In this document: piece by piece, positions 54,930-64,000 of the stretch
How the letters are laid out: every line of letters begins with the position of its first letter
Position numbering within the stretch: position 1 is the first letter of the stretch
Source of the DNA: Helicobacteraceae bacterium
GTDB lineage: Bacteria; Campylobacterota; Campylobacteria; Campylobacterales; Helicobacteraceae
Length of the DNA stretch: 64,000 nucleotides
Reading direction: 5' to 3'
NCBI GenBank assembly: GCA_900766555.1
Contig: CAAFVR010000010.1
Location: 1-64,000, forward strand
The notes under the pieces: generated by a model
Seen by the model: the letters and a program-made list of their open reading frames with translations, nothing else
Told to the model about the DNA's origin: nothing
Databases searched by the model: none
Made by a program: the position numbers and the translations under genes

Positions 54930-57342
54930 CTCGATTTGCAGTTGAAAGCATGGCCTCATAATTATTTTTGACATTATTAAAATGATTATACGTTTGGGCC
55001 ATATCAATGCCGATATTATCAGCTCGCATTGTGTCAATTTGCGTTTTTAGGATTTCATTTTGCTCTATTGAGCGCTCAAATCTCTTGCCATAACTCCCAT
55101 TTAGCGCGATTTTGCGTTCGATATGATCGGCTAGATTATCTATTATTTTTATGCCATTTTGCATGCCGATATCGCGCATGCTCTCATCATAATGGCTTGA
55201 ATCTGGCTGGCTAATCCCGCGCTCTACGCTTTGGATTATCAGATCTAGCTGTTTGAAAAAGTCTATTTTTGGATCTGTGACTTGGAGCGCATTATTGGCA
55301 TTTAGCAAGAGGCCATCATGTTCTTTGCTAAAGTCGCCTGATTTTGTGTTATAAAAGCTGAAATTCATATTTGTTTTGGAATTTAGCTTATCTTCTATTT
55401 CAACTAGGCCATTTTTATCTAAATTTACGCTAACAAGCCCGCGCGCGGTGTTAAGCAACGTTTGATAGGCCTCTTTTGAATTCTGAGCATTGGCTAAATT
55501 TTTATCACTTTGATTTGAATAGCTAAGCGCTATGCTAAAAGCGTCCATTAGTTGACGATAGGTTATTTTGTCTGTTTTTGTTGGTGCATCTTCTGTGCCA
55601 AAAAGCGGTATCAAATATCCGCTAGTTTCTAGATCCAATGTTTTATCTTCCACATCTTTTTTGCTCGGAAGCACCAGAAATGCGCCATTTGACTTGAACA
55701 TTATTTGAGCTTTTAGCGTTTTATTGGAATGATCTGTCAAATGCAAATCAAAGCTCTCTCCAACTAGATCTATTTTGGCTAGATCCGATAATTTGGTAAA
55801 GTCTTTTGCGCTTTCATTTGGCGTGATTTGAGGGATATTTGAAATTAGCTTATTTCCCTGTTTTTGAAAGAAACTTTCGCCAAAATTGGCCTTAAAATTC
55901 CCAGGCAGCCCAGATACATTATTACTAAAACCATCAAAAGCTTTGATTTCTAGACTTTCTTTTGTTTTACCACCGCTATTTTTGGCCTTTAAATCAATTA
56001 GCGATAGCTCGCCATGCTCAATTTCTACCTCAAAATCTTTACCATAGAGTTCTTTAATTTCAGACATCAGATCTTTTAATGTGTGATTTTGCACCTCAAT
56101 TAGCGCAGTTTTATTGGTATTTAGATTTTTGACTTCGAGAAATTCTGTATTAAAAGAGACCAAATCTTTGAGCGGCGTTTGAGCACTCGCCTCTTTATTA
56201 TCGCTATCAATTAATGATAATTGAAAGGCCGCTTTATAGGGCAAAGTGTAGCTTATCACGCTTTTTGCGCTTGGGATATTTCGCGTGGGATTTAGCGGAC
56301 TTTGATTATAAAATGTGATGCGCGCGCCATCTTTATAAAGATCTTCTATGTTTTGCACATCTTTATCGCTTGAAATCATGTGAAATTGCAAATGAGATGC
56401 GCCAGCATTTAGATCGCTAATTTCAATTTGGCCATAGTCATTTAGGCTAACGTCTACTACTTGCTGTTCTTGCGTATTGCCAAAACTTTGAGCTATTTTA
56501 TCTAGCAGAGCTTGCACTTTTATGGCGTATTCTCTATTGCCATAACTTTTATCTAGGCTGAATTTTGTTTTGAATTCAAGCCCTTTTGAATCTACGCCAT
56601 TTATATAAAAATATTCCAAAGAATCATTTGCTGGATTATCATCATTATCGCCGATTAGATCGCGGAGACTGTCATTTGCGGTGATAAAGGCCTGCTTTGG
56701 CGTTATATGTTTGTCAAATTGCTGCATTAGATCCGGATGAAGTGCACTTTGATTTAGTTTTTTGATATTTGTTGTGATTTGGCGCGTTTTATCAATATCT
56801 TTGCCCAAAAATAGCTCTTCACCATTGATGTTATAAGGGGTTAAATCGCTTTGTCCAATCAGACTTTTTAGCTTGTCACTATTGCCATAATAATTACCAT
56901 TTGCATCAAAAGGCGCTCTGCGTATATTTGTGCCGCCAAAGATGTATTCGCCATTTATTGAGGTGTTGGCTATATTTATCATATGACTTTTTAGATTTTT
57001 GAGCTCATTTGCTAGGATATTGCGCGTTGCTGGCGTGTTGGAATCATTTATAGCATTTAGCAATTTGGTTTTAAAAGTGACTAGCGATTCGCTAATCCCA
57101 GATAGTGCTTTATCGGTATTTAGCGTTCTATTTTGCGAATTTTTGGCTAGATCTATATTTTGCTTTAAGATATTTGAATTGTCGCTTAATTTTAGATCTT
57201 GATTTTGGATATTTGCGTCTTGATAGCCCTTTTGGATTTTTGTTCCGCTTGCAATTTGATTATTCAGCGTAAATATTTTATTTTGCAACTTTTTTTGATT
57301 GTAATCCATTTGATTATATTTTTGACCAAAAGTTATGCGCAT
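54898..57342 (-). CDS. flgL: flagellar hook-associated protein FlgL (HAP3)
   Basis: Forms the junction between hook and filament. At 814 residues it is far longer than the enterobacterial protein (about 320) but in line with Campylobacter/Helicobacter forms, through a large inserted central domain. The flagellin-like termini are conserved. The N-terminus is MRITFGQKYNQMDYNQKKLQ with NTSINGEYIFGGT. The C-terminus is MAQTYNHFNNVKNNYEAMLS. I favour ATG 57342 because FlgL proteins begin MRI. ATG 57351 is three codons upstream. A sigma-54-type promoter lies just upstream. It is convergent with clpB. Confidence 0.92.
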   Translation of the reverse strand: MRITFGQKYNQMDYNQKKLQNKIFTLNNQIASGTKIQKGYQDANIQNQDLKLSDNSNILKQNIDLAKNSQNRTLNTDKALSGISESLVTFKTKLLNAINDSNTPATRNILANELKNLKSHMINIANTSINGEYIFGGTNIRRAPFDANGNYYGNSDKLKSLIGQSDLTPYNINGEELFLGKDIDKTRQITTNIKKLNQSALHPDLMQQFDKHITPKQAFITANDSLRDLIGDNDDNPANDSLEYFYINGVDSKGLEFKTKFSLDKSYGNREYAIKVQALLDKIAQSFGNTQEQQVVDVSLNDYGQIEISDLNAGASHLQFHMISSDKDVQNIEDLYKDGARITFYNQSPLNPTRNIPSAKSVISYTLPYKAAFQLSLIDSDNKEASAQTPLKDLVSFNTEFLEVKNLNTNKTALIEVQNHTLKDLMSEIKELYGKDFEVEIEHGELSLIDLKAKNSGGKTKESLEIKAFDGFSNNVSGLPGNFKANFGESFFQKQGNKLISNIPQITPNESAKDFTKLSDLAKIDLVGESFDLHLTDHSNKTLKAQIMFKSNGAFLVLPSKKDVEDKTLDLETSGYLIPLFGTEDAPTKTDKITYRQLMDAFSIALSYSNQSDKNLANAQNSKEAYQTLLNTARGLVSVNLDKNGLVEIEDKLNSKTNMNFSFYNTKSGDFSKEHDGLLLNANNALQVTDPKIDFFKQLDLIIQSVERGISQPDSSHYDESMRDIGMQNGIKIIDNLADHIERKIALNGSYGKRFERSIEQNEILKTQIDTMRADNIGIDMAQTYNHFNNVKNNYEAMLSTANRVKDLSLANYI

Positions 57343-57374
57343 ATTCACCATTCAGATCTAGACTTCGTATAAGA

Positions 57375-57390
57375 AAGCAAAAATGATTCC
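57375..57390 (-). promoter_or_regulatory. sigma-54 (RpoN) promoter for flgL
   Basis: On the minus strand GGAA-TCATTT-TTGCTT matches the Campylobacter RpoN consensus GGaa-N6-tTGCTT exactly. The predicted start is near 57365, 14-23 bases before the two candidate ATGs. Further upstream, TAAAAT-N15-CGATAT (57441-57415) resembles a sigma-28 promoter and could be a second input. Confidence 0.8.
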
Positions 57391-57466
57391 CGACAAAAGA
57401 CATTGATATAAATAATATCGACTATTTTCATATTGATTTTAGCTATTGTTTGGAGCTATATTTTGC

Positions 57467-57472
57467 TACAAT
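57467..57472 (+). promoter_or_regulatory. candidate -10 box (TACAAT) for rplU
   Basis: TTTTGCTACAAT lies 30 bases before the rplU ATG in the divergent gap with flgL. AAGG lies six bases before the ATG. It would drive rplU-rpmA and possibly the overlapping transporter genes downstream. Confidence 0.45.
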
Positions 57473-57501
57473 GTCGCAATTATGTTTATTTAAGGCGTCG
57501 C

Positions 57502-57813
57502 ATGTATGCAGTTTTTAAAAATGGCTCAAGACAATATAGAGTCAAAGAGGGCGATATCATCCTACTTGACAAAATGAGCAAAGAGCCAAAATCTGAAGTT
57601 TGTTTTGATGAAGTTTTATTTATACAAAGCGATGATGGATCCAAAGTGGGCACGCCTTTTATACCCGGTGCGAAAATACAAGCACAAGTAATAAATGAAG
57701 GCCGCGGCAAAAAAGTTATAATTTTCAAAAAGCGCCGTCGCAAAGACAGTAAGCTCAAACGTGGGTTTAGACGAGATTTTACTCGCGTAGTTGTACAAAA
57801 AATTTCATTTTAA
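57502..57813 (+). CDS. rplU: 50S ribosomal protein L21
   Basis: A large-subunit protein that binds 23S rRNA. The product (103 residues) starts [20 protein letters not shown] and ends in the basic [20 protein letters not shown] segment. ATG 57502 gives the usual family length. The upstream frame from 57433 is leader sequence and is rejected. It lies 14 bases before rpmA, the universal L21-L27 pair. Confidence 0.97.
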   Translation: MYAVFKNGSRQYRVKEGDIILLDKMSKEPKSEVCFDEVLFIQSDDGSKVGTPFIPGAKIQAQVINEGRGKKVIIFKKRRRKDSKLKRGFRRDFTRVVVQKISF

Positions 57814-57827
57814 GTTAAGGACAAGAA

Positions 57828-58088
57828 ATGGCACATAAGAAAGGTCAGGGTTCAACCCAGAATAATAGAGATTCCGCGGGGCGCAGACTCGGGATTAAAA
57901 AGTTCGGATCTGAATTTGTAAGAGCTGGAAATATTATTGTGCGTCAGCGCGGCACTAAAATACATGCTGGCGAAAATATCGGCGTTGGTCGCGATCATAC
58001 GCTATTTGCGCTAATTGATGGTAGAGTTGCCTTCTCGCAAAAAACAAAATTTGTGAAGAAAGTAAGCGTAATACCAACTGAAACGTAA
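57828..58088 (+). CDS. rpmA: 50S ribosomal protein L27
   Basis: L27 stabilises tRNA at the peptidyl-transferase centre. The 86-residue protein begins [20 protein letters not shown], without an N-terminal cleavable extension before AHKKG. It contains [25 protein letters not shown] precedes the ATG. obgE, the usual next gene, is absent here. A peptide ABC permease follows five bases downstream. Confidence 0.97.
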   Translation: MAHKKGQGSTQNNRDSAGRRLGIKKFGSEFVRAGNIIVRQRGTKIHAGENIGVGRDHTLFALIDGRVAFSQKTKFVKKVSVIPTET

Positions 58089-58093
58089 ATACA

Positions 58094-59113
58094 ATGAAAA
58101 GGCGTAGCTACTGGGCAATTTTCAAGGCGAACAAAAGAGCCCTTGTGTCTTTTTGGATCTTCATAATTATTTTTGTTATTTCAACTTTTGCTAATTTCAT
58201 TGCAAATGAGCGGCCAATTTTTGTCTATAAAGACAATCAAGCCTTTTTCCCAATATTTGTTAAATATCCAGAAACAGCCTTTGGCGGAGTGTTAAAAACT
58301 CAGCCAAATTATCGTGGCGAATTTATGCAAGAAAAGTTAAAAGATTCATTTGTCATTTGGCCTCCGGTTCCATATTCATATGACACAATTACGCTAAATT
58401 TAGATTCGCCGCCTCCTACGGGCCTAAGCTCCAAGCATCTTTTGGGTACAGATGATAGAGCAAGAGATGTGCTAGCTAGGCTTATTTATGGCTTTCAGAT
58501 CTCAATTTATTTTGGATTGATACTTACATTTTTTAGCATTATTTTAAGCGTTATCTTAGGTGCTTTGCAGGGATTTTATGGCGGCAAGGTCGATTTATTT
58601 GGTCAGCGCTTAACTGAGATCTGGTCTGGCGTCCCGACGTTATTTTTATTAATAGTGTTATCTAGCTTTGTGATACCGAGCTTTTGGTGGATTTTATTAA
58701 TCGTATTGCTTTTTAACTGGATGGGTCTGTCAAATTTGGTGCGAGCTGAATTTTTGAAAGCTAGAAATTATGATTATGTCAAAATAGCCAAGACATTGGG
58801 CGCTAGCCATGTAAAAATCATGTTTGCACACATCTTGCCAAATGCGATGGTTGCCACAATAACATATATGCCTTTTATTATGATCGCAAGTATCGGTACG
58901 CTAATAAGCCTAGACTTCTTGAATTTTGGTATGCCGCCTGGAAGCCCAAGTTTGGGTGATCTAATACAACAAGGCAAAGATAATTTAAATTCGCCAAATC
59001 TAGCGATAACGGGCTTTTTTGCAGTTGCAGTATTGCTTGGCTGCTTTGTTTTTATAGGCGAGGGCATCCGGGATTGCTTTGATGTTAGCAAAAAAGGCAG
59101 GGCCGTAAAATGA
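58094..59113 (+). CDS. peptide ABC transporter permease (YejE/DppC-like)
   Basis: A 339-residue inner-membrane permease of the oligopeptide family. A first helix (SFWIFIIIFVISTFANFIA) precedes an extracytoplasmic region with GLSSKHLLGTDDRARDVLARL, a hallmark of YejE/DppC. A five-helix BPD_transp_1 domain follows. Its EAA-loop is KIAKTLGASHVKIMFAHILP and its end is GCFVFIGEGIRDCFD. It is translated directly after rpmA and overlaps the ATPase gene (ATGA). The partner permease (YejB/DppB type) and a binding protein are not in the window. Confidence 0.9.
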   Translation: MKRRSYWAIFKANKRALVSFWIFIIIFVISTFANFIANERPIFVYKDNQAFFPIFVKYPETAFGGVLKTQPNYRGEFMQEKLKDSFVIWPPVPYSYDTITLNLDSPPPTGLSSKHLLGTDDRARDVLARLIYGFQISIYFGLILTFFSIILSVILGALQGFYGGKVDLFGQRLTEIWSGVPTLFLLIVLSSFVIPSFWWILLIVLLFNWMGLSNLVRAEFLKARNYDYVKIAKTLGASHVKIMFAHILPNAMVATITYMPFIMIASIGTLISLDFLNFGMPPGSPSLGDLIQQGKDNLNSPNLAITGFFAVAVLLGCFVFIGEGIRDCFDVSKKGRAVK

Positions 59114-60663
59114 ATCCGGTTATCAAAATTGATGCTTTAAGCGCTGGTTTTACGCACGGATTTCAATTAGAGAACATCAGTTTTGAGCTCGGACATAGCG
59201 AAGTTTTAGGCATCGTTGGGGAGTCCGGATCTGGCAAGACTTTGCTTTCAAGCCTAATTTTGGGCCTTGGTGGAGATTGCAAAATATATTCTGGCAAGAT
59301 CTCTCTTTTTGGTGAAGATGCCACATTTTTAAATGAAACTTCAACTAAAAAAATTGAAAAATTCTTTCTAAATCAGCGTCGACAAAATATCGGCTATATC
59401 CCACAAAATGCGCTATCTGCGCTAAATCCGCTTAAAAAAATTGGAATCCAAGTTATAGAATCTTTGAAACTTACTTATCCAAATATTTCAAAAGCTGAAA
59501 TTGATGAAAAAGTCAGCATTTTTATGAATGAAGTTGGTCTATCATCAGATCTATTAAAACGTTATCCATATGAACTAAGCGGCGGGCAAAATCAGCGTAT
59601 TTTAATAGTGCAAAATTTGCTTAAAAATCCAAAAGTGCTAATTTGTGATGAGCCCACAACGGCGCTAGATATGGAAACTCAAGCGCAAATTTTGAGCTTC
59701 CTTTTTAGCGAATGTAAAAATAGAAATATTTCTGTGATTTTTATAACGCATGACTTGGAAATAGCCAAAAATCACTTTTCTAAAATAATTGTTATGGAAA
59801 AGGGCAAAATAGCTGAATCTGGCGTCACAAGCGATATTTTTGAATCACCCAAAAAGAAGATCACAAAAGATCTAATAAAAGCGCTAAAGCTACCCACAAA
59901 ATCGATCAAAAAGACCAAAAATGTGCTGCTTCAGCTAAATGATTTTGGCAGTTATGTAATTCAAAAATCGCTTTTTAGAAAAAAACAAATAGATCTAGTA
60001 AAAAATGCGAGCCTAAAGCTACATGAGCTTGAAATATTAGGCATCGTGGGGCGCAGCGGATCTGGCAAAACAAGCTTGGCGTTGGGTATTATGCATCTTT
60101 TAAAAAGTCATGGAAATGTAAAACTTTTGGGCGAAGAGATCAAAAGCTTTGACTCCAAAACATTGCGTAATTTCTATAAATATGTACAAATAGTGCTGCA
60201 AAATCCGCATGCTAGTATCAATCCGCGCTGGAGTGTAAGAGAGATTTTAAAAGAAACTGAGATCATAAATCCAAGTCAAAATAGAGATGGCAAAAAAGAT
60301 ATAGGCTATTACGAAGATATTCTAGAGCGCGTTGGTTTGCGCAAAGATCTTTTATATTCATATGCCAATCAGCTAAGTGGCGGCGAAAAACAGCGTGTTT
60401 GCATCGCACGTGCATTAGCGCTGAATCCAAAGATCATAATTTTTGATGAACCAACAGCTAGTCTTGATAAAACAGCGCAAAAACAAGTGCTAGAGTTGCT
60501 TTTAAAATTGCAAAAAGAATATAGCCTAGGTTATATTTTCATAACGCATGATTTGCATATCGTAGAGGCAATTTGCGATAGCGTAGTTCTAATCGATCAA
60601 GGCGTAGCTAGCAATATTGAAAAGGAACAGTTTTTGAAAGAGATGTCAAAAAGTCTTATATGA
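59110..60663 (+). CDS. peptide ABC transporter ATPase, two fused nucleotide-binding domains (YejF-like)
   Basis: A 517-residue cytoplasmic protein with two complete ABC modules. The first has Walker A GESGSGKT, signature LSGGQNQRI and Walker B VLICDEPTTALD. The second has Walker A GRSGSGKTS, signature LSGGEKQRV and Walker B IIFDEPTASLD. Tandem fusion is the YejF layout, in contrast to separate DppD and DppF. Together with the upstream permease it probably imports short peptides. It overlaps the transglutaminase-like gene by ATGA. Confidence 0.91.
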   Translation: MNPVIKIDALSAGFTHGFQLENISFELGHSEVLGIVGESGSGKTLLSSLILGLGGDCKIYSGKISLFGEDATFLNETSTKKIEKFFLNQRRQNIGYIPQNALSALNPLKKIGIQVIESLKLTYPNISKAEIDEKVSIFMNEVGLSSDLLKRYPYELSGGQNQRILIVQNLLKNPKVLICDEPTTALDMETQAQILSFLFSECKNRNISVIFITHDLEIAKNHFSKIIVMEKGKIAESGVTSDIFESPKKKITKDLIKALKLPTKSIKKTKNVLLQLNDFGSYVIQKSLFRKKQIDLVKNASLKLHELEILGIVGRSGSGKTSLALGIMHLLKSHGNVKLLGEEIKSFDSKTLRNFYKYVQIVLQNPHASINPRWSVREILKETEIINPSQNRDGKKDIGYYEDILERVGLRKDLLYSYANQLSGGEKQRVCIARALALNPKIIIFDEPTASLDKTAQKQVLELLLKLQKEYSLGYIFITHDLHIVEAICDSVVLIDQGVASNIEKEQFLKEMSKSLI

Positions 60664-62087
60664 TGAAACGCATTGCTTTGCTTGCGCTAGCTGGCTGTCT
60701 CTGTGCTGATAATCTAAGTGCAGATACAAAAGTTAATCTAAATGGTCTGTCAAATTTAATTGACGCCAAACCAGTTGCAAATCAAAAGTCACAACATGTT
60801 AAATCCAATAAAATTGAGCTTTTGCAGCCAAAAAAGCTAGCTCTATTTTCAATAAATAATTACAAACTTGATGTCGCTTTAATTGATAATATCAAGCATT
60901 TTCGCCATGATATGCATTTTCGCGCTAGAAGATCTGGAGATTTAGTACTAACTTTTCCTGTTAAAAATCCGCTATTTTTTGATCTTGATGTTAAATCTAG
61001 TGCAAATTTTGAGATTTTACAAATATTAAAAGATGCCGTAGTTGTGCGCTTTCATAATTTAGATAACACAAAAGATACATCGCTTTTACTTTCTTATAAA
61101 GTTGAAAATACCAATAAATTTATACAAAATCTAGCCGTTTTTATCCCAAGTTTTGCGCAGAATTTTAAAACAAATATCAATATAGCTTTGGATAAAAAAT
61201 GGGATGTTTTCTCGACAAATCCGCATTTCACAAAGCAGGGCAATGTTTATAAAATGCAAGGTATGTCTAGATCTCGCGATTTTCTAGATAACTTTTGGGT
61301 CAGCCTAGCAAAGGCTAGTTGGGAAGTTGAAATAGATGGCTATGTTTATACATCGCGTAAAATTAATGATATCAATATCTTTATGCCGCGCTTTTTTAAG
61401 CATAGCGATTATGAGATCAATAATATTGCGCTAAGCTCAAATCTTGTAAATTCGCAAATGAAATCCAATAAAAATAGCATTTTTTATACATTTCGCAATG
61501 CAAAAGCGCAGGATTTCAAGATAAATTTAAAGGCAAATATCTCAAATTCGACCATTCCGCCTAGCTATTCGGATCTAGACCCAAAGAAATTTCTGCCTTC
61601 GCAGGTAAATCCGAGGCTCCGCGCCATCGCGCAAAAAATTGTAAGAGAAAATAGAGGCGAACCTCCGCATATCGCAATTGGCAAATGGGTTTTTGAAAAG
61701 ATCCACTATAACGAGCGTTTAACATCAAGTCATATGTCAAGTGAAAAAATTTTGAGCATTAGCGCTGGCGTTTGCGAACATTATGCGCAGCTTTATAATG
61801 ATCTCATGCAGGCCTATGGCGTGCCCTCAATTTTTATAACCGGAGTTGGCTTTAACACGTATAAAAATAAATTTGAATATCATGCCTGGAATCTCGTTTT
61901 TGTAAATAATAAATGGGTGCCAGTTGATACAACTTGGGGGATTTTCAGCGGAAAAATGCCAATTTCACATATATTTTTCTACACCGGCTTTCAGCCATTA
62001 ATAATGTATCAAACTTATGATATCGCCATAAATGACACGCATACGGAAGTCTCGCGCAAAATAAAATTCATCGATAATGATTTTTAG
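60660..62087 (+). CDS. exported transglutaminase-like cysteine-protease-fold protein
   Basis: A 475-residue protein whose C-terminal third is a transglutaminase core. The catalytic Cys is in SAGVCEHYAQLYNDLM, the His in YHAWNLVF and the Asp in VPVDTTWG, all intact. The N-terminus MMKRIALLALAGC has an LAGC lipobox-like site at residue 13, although the h-region is short. An ordinary signal peptide is also possible. The middle has no recognisable domain. Such proteins usually act as peptidases or amidases, and the substrate is unknown. It overlaps the ATPase gene and the secretin 5' part. Confidence 0.83.
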   Translation: MMKRIALLALAGCLCADNLSADTKVNLNGLSNLIDAKPVANQKSQHVKSNKIELLQPKKLALFSINNYKLDVALIDNIKHFRHDMHFRARRSGDLVLTFPVKNPLFFDLDVKSSANFEILQILKDAVVVRFHNLDNTKDTSLLLSYKVENTNKFIQNLAVFIPSFAQNFKTNINIALDKKWDVFSTNPHFTKQGNVYKMQGMSRSRDFLDNFWVSLAKASWEVEIDGYVYTSRKINDINIFMPRFFKHSDYEINNIALSSNLVNSQMKSNKNSIFYTFRNAKAQDFKINLKANISNSTIPPSYSDLDPKKFLPSQVNPRLRAIAQKIVRENRGEPPHIAIGKWVFEKIHYNERLTSSHMSSEKILSISAGVCEHYAQLYNDLMQAYGVPSIFITGVGFNTYKNKFEYHAWNLVFVNNKWVPVDTTWGIFSGKMPISHIFFYTGFQPLIMYQTYDIAINDTHTEVSRKIKFIDNDF

Positions 62088-63515
62088 AGCTCTTTTAATT
62101 TCAATATTATTTGCAGCTGCATTTAGCGCTCCGCTAAATTTACCACCAAGCAATATATATCATGCTCAAAATGAACTTTGCAAAGCTAGACTTTATGATA
62201 TAACTGTCGGATCTAAGACCAGCTTTTATGACGTTTTGGAGAGATTATCAAAAGAATGCTTGCTAAGCATCGTTTTTGAAGATACAGAAAGTCAAAAAGT
62301 AATAAAAAGCAAAAATATAATCTTAAATTTCTATCAAAAAAGCCTAAATTACATAATTGATGCCGGGCTAAATGCGCTAGATCTGAACTATAGCTTTGAT
62401 GGCACAACGCTTAAAATTTCGCGATTATCCACCCAGACTTTTAGCATACATTATATATCCACGCAGCGCCAAGCGCAGAGCCAAACAAATATTATTTTTC
62501 CCAAGATTTGCTAAATGAAAAGGGCGAGAGCATCTCAAGCGAAGATGGCGCCAATAAGTCCGGATCTAAGATATATTCGCAGGATTCTTTGGATTTTTGG
62601 GGCGATTTGAAAGAAAAGCTAGCTTCAATAACATTTCACGAGCTAGATTCTTTTACGCCAAAAGATAAAGAGGGCATCGTAATTGACAAAAATTCCGGCC
62701 TAATCACGATAACCGCGCTAAAAAGTCAGCTTAAACGCGCTAGATCTTATATAGCTAGCTTGAATTCAAAGTTAAATAAGCAAGTTCTAATTGACGTTAG
62801 CATTTTGACGCTCACGCATAGTAATAACAAAACAACAGGCATAAATTGGCAAGCCCTTTATAATCTCTCGCTAAATGGTCGCCCAAGGGACAAGGATCCT
62901 AGCGCGCCGATTATCTCGCTAGGCGGCAGTGGATTTAGCTTTGGAGTGAATGTTTTTTCAAATAATTTGGGCCTAGCTACATTGATTGGTTTTTTAAAAA
63001 AATATGGCCAGGTGCAAACGTTATCAAATCCAAAGATTTTGACGCTAAATAATCAGCCAGCGCTAATTTCAGTTGGAAATATCATACGTTATTCGCAAAA
63101 TCTAGTTTTTCAATCTAGCAACAATCAAACGACATTGCAAAATACAAGAGAGCTTTTCCCAAGCGTATTTGCCGGCGTATTGCTAGATATCACACCCACA
63201 ATTGCAAATAATCAAGTGATGTTAAAAATTAATCCATCTGTTACTTCCACAAAAGATGTAAAGCTTGAAAATCAATCTAACGCGCTATCCTCGCCGCCAA
63301 ATTTGGCCACAAATCAAATTTCAAGCATCATAAAATTATCAAATAATCAGAAAGTAGTGTTAGGCGGGTTAATCTCAAAGGTCAAAACGCAGACTACATC
63401 TAAAATACCTTTTCTTGGTGCGATACCACTTTTGGGCTCGCTTTTTACATATGATGAAGTGGTGGATGAGACAAAAGAAATGGTAATCGTAATTTCAGCA
63501 AAAATTTTAAACTAG
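62077..63515 (+). pseudogene. secretin (type II secretion/type IV pilus type) split by a -1 frameshift
   Basis: Two overlapping frames together make one secretin of about 478 residues. The 5' part (62077-62514) has a signal peptide (RALLISILFAAAFSAPL) and an STN-like domain (TSFYDVLERLSKECLLSIVF). It reads into a stop after IIFPKIC. The 3' part (to 63515) continues with SQDLLNEKGESISSED. It holds the secretin core, with VLIDVSILTL, YGQVQTLSNPKILTLNN, VTPTI-type LLDITPTIANNQV and KVVLGGLI. One extra T in the T5 run at 62495-62499 would join them. It may be a true mutation, phase variation, slippage or a sequence error. It would be the CtsD-type partner of the GspE/GspF pair at 12-14 kb. Confidence 0.85.
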
Positions 63516-63555
63516 GCGTTTTTGGTAAAATAGCAAACTCTTTTTAGGAATTTTA

Positions 63556-64000
63556 TTGGCAGAAGTTATTGCAATTACTTCGGGTAAGGGCGGCGTTGGC
63601 AAATCCACTTGCAGCGCAAATATCGCCCTAGGGCTCGCTCTTTCTGGCAAAAGCGTTGTGGCAGTTGATTTTGATATCGGGCTTAGAAATTTGGACATGA
63701 TTTTGGGGCTTGAAAATCGCATCGTTTATGACGTTGTAGATGTGATGGAGGGCAAATGCAATCTAAATCAAGCACTAATAAATGACAAAAAAGCAAAAAA
63801 TCTCTATTTTCTCCCAGCTAGCCAAAGCAAGGATAAAAATGTGCTTGACAAAGAGAAAGTTCGCGCCCTCTTATCGGATCTAAAAGCACGTTTTGAATAT
63901 ATTTTGCTAGATTCGCCAGCTGGGATTGAAGGCGGCTTTGAACATACGATATTTTGGGCGGATTGGGCGCTTGTTGTGGTGACTCCCGAGGTTAGTTCCA
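63556..64000 (+). CDS. minD: septum site-determining protein MinD (5' part, truncated by window end)
   Basis: A ParA-type ATPase that positions the division site with MinC and MinE. The first 148 codons are present. They show the deviant Walker [17 protein letters not shown], then [20 protein letters not shown], the classic MinD signature distinguishing it from ParA and Flh[21 protein letters not shown] follows. The start is TTG, with AGGAA six bases upstream. No ATG is nearby. minC is not upstream. The C-terminal membrane-targeting helix lies beyond the window. Confidence 0.93.
   Translation, partial: MAEVIAITSGKGGVGKSTCSANIALGLALSGKSVVAVDFDIGLRNLDMILGLENRIVYDVVDVMEGKCNLNQALINDKKAKNLYFLPASQSKDKNVLDKEKVRALLSDLKARFEYILLDSPAGIEGGFEHTIFWADWALVVVTPEVSS

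Noticed and set aside
62508..63515. An independent second secretin gene starting at TTG 62508
   Set aside because: It has no signal peptide or ribosome site and it continues the upstream N-domain exactly. A frameshifted single gene is the simpler reading.

Overview
The window is moderately AT-rich, very densely coded bacterial chromosome. It carries no rRNA, CRISPR array, insertion sequence or recognisable prophage. Gene content and order point to the Campylobacterota (epsilonproteobacteria), close to Campylobacter. The run rpiB - small coiled-coil protein - apt - DedA - pepA - ychF (44.2-48.9 kb) and the sets clpB/unknown/ctpA, prmA-ftsH-pssA and folD-cytochrome-lepB recall the C. jejuni gene order from memory. 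The order flgL-rplU-rpmA-peptide ABC transporter recalls Helicobacter. Menaquinone by the futalosine route (MqnC), PflA, an 800-residue FlgL and a sigma-54 flagellar promoter fit the same group.

Layout. 1-858 holds only broken coding remnants. 0.9-4 kb (minus): cca, a glycosyltransferase with a nine-base C tract at its start, and nadD. 4-12 kb (plus): queC, dusB, bamA, mqnC, a non-catalytic M16-type protein and gatB. 12-15.7 kb (minus): GspF- and GspE-like proteins (natural transformation/type II secretion type) and nusA. 15.7-19.3 kb: a DnaQ-like exonuclease, then minus-strand thiamine pyrophosphokinase, two glycosyltransferases and tRNA-Phe. 19.3-27.8 kb (plus): xth, prmA, ftsH, pssA, copA, a copper-chaperone-like HMA protein and an MsbA-like ABC exporter. 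27.8-33.4 kb (minus): cmoA, recG, queF, ribB, tRNA-fMet, tRNA-Gln and metK. 33.4-35.1 kb: a YhbP-like protein and rmuC. 35.4-42.8 kb (minus): a continuously overlapping unit folD-pflA-nadK-recN-NFACT-small protein. 42.9-48.9 kb (plus): cytochrome c, lepB, then the rpiB-ychF block. 48.9-52.2 kb (minus): ctpA, a periplasmic SH3-tail protein and plsC. 52.4-64 kb: clpB (plus), flgL (minus), then rplU, rpmA, two peptide ABC genes, a transglutaminase-like protein, a secretin split by a frameshift, and the start of minD.

Themes. Translation and tRNA maturation (cca, queC, queF, dusB, cmoA, gatB, prmA, metK, three tRNAs, L21, L27) dominate. Envelope functions (bamA, lepB, ctpA, plsC, pssA, ABC transporters, glycosyltransferases) and flagellar genes (pflA, flgL) are interleaved. 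Most neighbours on one strand overlap by the ATGA type, and several convergent pairs overlap at their 3' ends.

Three signals stand out beyond ordinary annotation. The palindrome RGATCY (usually YRGATCYR) is strongly over-represented across coding and non-coding DNA. A poly-C9 tract in a translationally coupled glycosyltransferase start looks phase-variable. A -1 frameshift in a T run splits the secretin gene.
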